Assembly: GCA_963827315.1 (NCBI GenBank)
Contig: CAWHAL010000004.1
Span: forward strand, 620,001 to 684,000
Direction: 5' to 3'
Length of the DNA: 64,000 nt
Source: CAVXEF01 sp963827315
GTDB taxonomy: Bacteria > Planctomycetota > Phycisphaerae > Sedimentisphaerales > Anaerobacaceae
The position numbers and the translations under genes are program-made. This document shows positions 60,912 to 64,000 of this stretch, in pieces. The stretch's first letter is position 1, and every line of letters starts with the position of its first letter. The notes beneath the pieces were generated by a model that worked only from the letters and a program-made list of their open reading frames with translations, ran no database searches and was not told where the DNA came from.

Positions 60912-62234
60912 TTAGCCTGATATTATTGCTACTGTTTGTGCTTCTTTGCCGTCTTTTGTTAGTGCTATAATCGTCGACGCCTTCGCCACTCCGCTTGTCG
61001 CCGTAATCCTAATGGTGAAAAAGTTGCTGACCGTCGTGATGTAAGGCTGGCATTTTTCAATTGAACCAGAATATCTGAACAGCGACCTTCTCAATTCTTC
61101 TATACTTTCAAAAGGTTTTATTCTTCTTTGCTGTATTATTCCTTCAGCGATTTCCCTGTAGTCTCCGCCGAACGTAAAGGCGGCCTCTAATACCTGCCTG
61201 GGCGCGGTATTTATATTAACCCTGTTCGAGCCCCACATCCCCATATACTTCAGAGCCGATTCTTTTCTGCTTTCGCTGACTATTGTCGGTCTGGCGAACA
61301 CATCCGTATCAATTAACGAACTATGAAAGAGCCTTGCAAAATCCGTCGTATGCACCGTGGCAGGTATGCTCGTTATCGCTACAGACCCAGAAGTAGGTCC
61401 GCCGCGGCGTCTTCTTTGGCGTCTGCTTCTTGCCGATTGTGATGTCTCTTTCTTTATTTCTATCGGCTTGAAGTCAAGTTGGAATGATTTTATTTTTCTT
61501 ACTTCTTGGAACTGTTCATTTATTGACCTGACTTCGGTTTCATTAACATCCATCCATTCGCAGAAATTGGCGAACCCCGCCAAAATCTCTCGCTGGATTC
61601 CTTTATCGTCCATCATTGCCCAGCCGAGCGGGTATTTCGCGGTTTCATCTTCAATTTCAATCCTGACTTTAGCCGAGCCAATATCAAACTCGACGGGCTC
61701 GGTTATAAAAGGCCAGGCCGGGCCGTACGGCCCCCGTACCGTCAGGGAATTAGGACTATTGATGTCGGCAATACTGCGCTCATATAAACCAATATCATTC
61801 ATATCATTTGCATCATTAAAATCATTGACGTCACCAATACGATTGGCGCCGTAGCGTTCCTCGAGGGCTTTTTTAGCACGCCACTTCTCCAAAAACTCCT
61901 GGTATTGGGCCTCGGTCATCGCAAAGATATCTGAGAAGTCCGGCTCCTTCACACGGATAACCAACGGCGGGACGTTCGTATCCCCTAAGGTAGCAATTGC
62001 GTACTTGACGACCGAGTCACAAGCATAGCGAGCACTGGCATAATCTATCATATACTGCTCGCGATGACACTGGGCTGCGACGCGAGCAGCAATCGCGTAG
62101 CCCATCGCTGAAAGCACAACCAGCAGCACCAGCGTAAGCAACAGCACAATGCCCCTGCGGTTTCGCCCATTGCGGTTGTTTTGACCGTTCGAGTTCGTCA
62201 CGTTATTTACCTGTGGCTTCCTCAACAATTTCAA
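60912..62234 (-). CDS. gspK: Type II secretion minor pseudopilin GspK
   Basis: The 440-residue protein has an Asn-rich N-terminus then the prepilin motif RRGIVLLLTLVLLVVLSAMG, with cleavage after the Gly and an odd Ile at +1. Large size and DVNETEVRSINEQ / NINTAPRQVLEAAF (a SAM-like fold motif) match GspK. Some of the linker reads NDxND repeats encoded by a GAT-rich microsatellite. It overlaps gspJ by 32 bases, and is followed by gspL. Confidence 0.88.
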   Translation of the reverse strand: MKLLRKPQVNNVTNSNGQNNRNGRNRRGIVLLLTLVLLVVLSAMGYAIAARVAAQCHREQYMIDYASARYACDSVVKYAIATLGDTNVPPLVIRVKEPDFSDIFAMTEAQYQEFLEKWRAKKALEERYGANRIGDVNDFNDANDMNDIGLYERSIADINSPNSLTVRGPYGPAWPFITEPVEFDIGSAKVRIEIEDETAKYPLGWAMMDDKGIQREILAGFANFCEWMDVNETEVRSINEQFQEVRKIKSFQLDFKPIEIKKETSQSARSRRQRRRRGGPTSGSVAITSIPATVHTTDFARLFHSSLIDTDVFARPTIVSESRKESALKYMGMWGSNRVNINTAPRQVLEAAFTFGGDYREIAEGIIQQRRIKPFESIEELRRSLFRYSGSIEKCQPYITTVSNFFTIRITATSGVAKASTIIALTKDGKEAQTVAIISG

Positions 62235-62982
62235 ATTTAATCTTTCTACTTTTGTCGACAGCTATGGTCCGGGTGATTTTCTCAGCCTCGGGCACATCCA
62301 TGGTACCATCCAATTTCTTGAAAGGCTCCGCAAAGGATACGGTAACCATAATTCCAGGGGGCAGTGAAGGATTCGCCCATCCGTCTACAAAGCTTTTATC
62401 CATGCAGGCCTGAATCTTAAAAAAGGTAATGCCTGTGCAAATCGGTACAAAAAGCTCCTTTTCCCAGTTTTCTTTTTGGTCATCGAGGAGCTTGTCTTCA
62501 GCCGTAATGCCCCTATGGCTCCGGTACAGGATAAGGCCTCTATCCGCCTCATAGTCGTAATTGCCCTGCCAGACAATCTCCTCGAAAGTCTGCTCACTGT
62601 TTTGTTTGTTATATAAAGTCGTCGAAATCACCAGCCTGGCCGTCTGCAGACCGTTGACAATCTTATTCTCAACGGTAACTTTCGCTCCTGAGCCGGTCCC
62701 AACCACCCTGTCGAGGTCCTCGGCGATGCGCTGTAGAATCTCAGCCGGCAAACTAACACTGTCTAACCTGCGCGTAACGCCCGCCGCCGCATTTTCCGCC
62801 CTGCTGTAAATACTCAGAACAGCAACCAGAATCATCGAGCTGATTGTCAGCGCAGCGAGCATCTCAGCCAATGAAAAACCGCTCCGGCCCGCAGCCCCGA
62901 CTTGCGTTGGGAGATGCAGGCTCTTGCAAACAAATATCTTAAATCGCCTTTTCATATCGTCTGCTATTGGTGTTGCAATCAT
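62203..62982 (-). CDS. gspJ: Type II secretion minor pseudopilin GspJ
   Basis: The 259-residue protein has the prepilin motif GFSLAEMLAALTISSMILVAVL with Glu at +5 of the mature form, and a later beta-rich region (VVGTGSGAKVTVENKI). It overlaps the gspI stop by ATGA and gspK by 32 bases. The start ATG at 62982 is in that overlap; an ATG at 62955 is an alternative. Confidence 0.85.
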   Translation of the reverse strand: MIATPIADDMKRRFKIFVCKSLHLPTQVGAAGRSGFSLAEMLAALTISSMILVAVLSIYSRAENAAAGVTRRLDSVSLPAEILQRIAEDLDRVVGTGSGAKVTVENKIVNGLQTARLVISTTLYNKQNSEQTFEEIVWQGNYDYEADRGLILYRSHRGITAEDKLLDDQKENWEKELFVPICTGITFFKIQACMDKSFVDGWANPSLPPGIMVTVSFAEPFKKLDGTMDVPEAEKITRTIAVDKSRKIKFEIVEEATGK

Positions 62983-63854
62983 TCACAGTTAGACGTAAGT
63001 AGTCTCCACAGTTCTGAAAAATCCATATTATTGAGCGTATCATGAGGATAGCATTTGCCGCATATCCAGACCCCGTCACATTGGCTTGCCGCAGGACCTT
63101 CTGGCGGTGTGGCTTCAGCGCCTTTCTTATCTGGCGATGACTGACTTGGTTGTTGCGGCTCCTTAGTTTCAGACTTCGAAGGCTGAGGGCTCTCCGCGAT
63201 TTTCTTTTGTACCTGGCTTACTGCTTCTGCCGGCGGATTGCCGTCGTACTCTTTATAAAGCTCGAGGTAACCTTTAATATAATAACCCTCACCGGTAAAG
63301 TGCATACCATTTTGCACCCACTGCTGAACGGTCTCCACATCAACGCCGATGTAGCTGGCGGCTTCTTCGACGCTCTTGAGAAGCTGGTCTTCCGCCAGTT
63401 GCTCGTAGCGCTGCTGCAGCATCTGAAGCAGCTGCTCCTTGGTCAAGTCAGTCAGCCAATGGGTCAATTTGACTGTTTGCCGCTCGCCTGCCATATTGGT
63501 ATACTCGGCCGAGCAAATCGCCTGTATCCACATTCTGTTGGTGACCGGCTCATAAAATGGCTCGACGGTCGTCTGCCACTGAATCTCGGGGTACTTATCG
63601 CTGGCACCCATCTCAGTCTTCTCTGTAACTGTGCTCGTAGTAAGAAGGGTCTCCATATTATCGCGTGCGACCTCAAAAGCCTGACGGCGGGTCACTAAAT
63701 CCGCCGCCGAACCAACACAACGGTTTATAACAACCAGCACACCCGAAGTAATCATCGCCAATATAATCAAGGCCGTTGCAGTCTCAACCAGACTAAAAGC
63801 CGTCTTGAATTTTGAATCCTGGGCTTCAAATTTTAAGCTTCTAAAATGGCACAT
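62979..63854 (-). CDS. gspI: Type II secretion pseudopilin GspI with unusual C-terminal extension
   Basis: The start is ATG at 63854. The 291-residue protein has the prepilin motif AFSLVETATALIILAMI and a GspI-sized domain up to about 140. It continues with a long extension: a helical segment, an excisionase/MerR-like helix-turn-helix signature (KSVEEAASYIGVDVETVQQW), a Pro/Ser/Lys-rich linker (SKSETKEPQQPSQSSPDKK) and a Cys pair (CDGVWICGKCYPHD). Most GspI are about 130 residues, so the extension is odd. Confidence 0.78.
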   Translation of the reverse strand: MCHFRSLKFEAQDSKFKTAFSLVETATALIILAMITSGVLVVINRCVGSAADLVTRRQAFEVARDNMETLLTTSTVTEKTEMGASDKYPEIQWQTTVEPFYEPVTNRMWIQAICSAEYTNMAGERQTVKLTHWLTDLTKEQLLQMLQQRYEQLAEDQLLKSVEEAASYIGVDVETVQQWVQNGMHFTGEGYYIKGYLELYKEYDGNPPAEAVSQVQKKIAESPQPSKSETKEPQQPSQSSPDKKGAEATPPEGPAASQCDGVWICGKCYPHDTLNNMDFSELWRLLTSNCE

Positions 63855-64000
63855 CGTCTTTGAACCTCGGTACCAAAAATCCAACATAACCTTTTTTCAA
63901 TTCGACAATACCGTTCAGCCGATTGACAATGACCGAATATTCCTGCCCATTGTTGTCGAGCAGGGCGATTTTCCCGCCGTATTGCCAGCCTGAGTGCCCC
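63841..64000 (-). CDS. Type II secretion pseudopilin GspH-like, C-terminal part only
   Basis: A frame open from the window edge to a TAG at 63841-63843 encodes 52 residues ending NRLNGIVELKKGYVGF then LVPRFKDDVPF. It overlaps gspI by 14 bases. Position before gspI and the strand-rich sequence fit a GspH-type minor pseudopilin. It is cut by the window edge, so the prepilin motif is not seen. Confidence 0.6.
   Translation of the reverse strand, partial: GHSGWQYGGKIALLDNNGQEYSVIVNRLNGIVELKKGYVGFLVPRFKDDVPF

Noticed and set aside
61780..61850. Microsatellite in gspK as a phase-variable repeat
   Set aside because: The units are multiples of three and imperfect (NDxND repeats), so slippage would not shift the frame.
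1..64000. CRISPR array, transposase or integrase genes
   Set aside because: No regular repeat-spacer arrangement and no recombinase, DDE transposase or integrase motif was seen on either strand.

Overview
The window looks like a chromosomal segment of an anaerobic, polysaccharide-degrading member of the Planctomycetota, probably class Phycisphaerae (Sedimentisphaerales-like). This is an inference. It rests on a planctomycete-style dockerin tail on a parallel beta-helix pectin-lyase-like enzyme, a DUF1570-type lipoprotein, a bacterial deoxyhypusine-synthase-like protein, a SpoVG homologue next to IspE, and many small lipoproteins and N-methylated pseudopilins. No rRNA or marker gene is present to fix the taxon.

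Layout. 1-1.9 kb: the 3' end of an unrecognised gene and a membrane-anchored TPR/trypsin-like protease. 2-6.3 kb: murA, a CPBP protease and a short pheT. 6.4-9.8 kb: xylulokinase, KDG kinase and KDPG aldolase. 10-11.4 kb: an MFS exporter. 11.5-17.6 kb: a carbohydrate cluster with an (alpha/alpha)6 glycosidase-like protein, two GT4 glycosyltransferases, a PIG-L deacetylase, a GH130 protein and a UPF0316 membrane protein. 17.6-21 kb: an Nramp-like transporter, KduD, KduI and a VOC protein. 21.7-23 kb: glnA. 23.2-31 kb: a long minus-strand run with a PL10 pectate lyase, a lipoyl E2, a class II aldolase, an MDR dehydrogenase, a small ORF and an ornithine-type decarboxylase. 31.1-32.7 kb: two AT-rich genes, one a HEPN RNase candidate. 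32.7-35.7 kb: the deoxyhypusine-synthase-like gene and the dockerin-bearing beta-helix enzyme. 35.8-38.9 kb: a 3-kb segment carrying a two-component system and a PepSY-like protein, bounded by a 55-bp direct repeat of the tRNA-Asp 3' half. 39-47.8 kb: DUF362, lipoproteins, tRNA-Thr with larE, a ROK kinase, galE, pilT and a zinc-ribbon membrane protein. 47.8-53.4 kb: an AT-rich defence island with curved DNA, 20-bp iterated repeats, a truncated ORF, a Gabija-like GajA/GajB pair and a DUF2130 nuclease. 53.5-58.5 kb: maf, a DUF1570 lipoprotein, amrA, a VTT membrane protein, ispE, spoVG and flgM. 58.9-64 kb: a type II secretion operon (GspM, GspL, GspK, GspJ, GspI, and GspH running off the end).

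How the genes fit together. The PL10 and beta-helix enzymes would cut pectin outside the cytoplasm. KduI and KduD would convert unsaturated uronate products to 2-keto-3-deoxygluconate, then KdgK and Eda would yield pyruvate and glyceraldehyde-3-phosphate. XylB, the class II aldolase and the MDR dehydrogenase would handle side-chain or related sugars. The type II secretion genes could export such enzymes. The most interesting accessory loci are the Gabija-like/DUF2130 island with its short coupled ORFs and gene remnants, and the tRNA-Asp-flanked two-component mini-island with a structured leader and an 11-bp tandem operator candidate.
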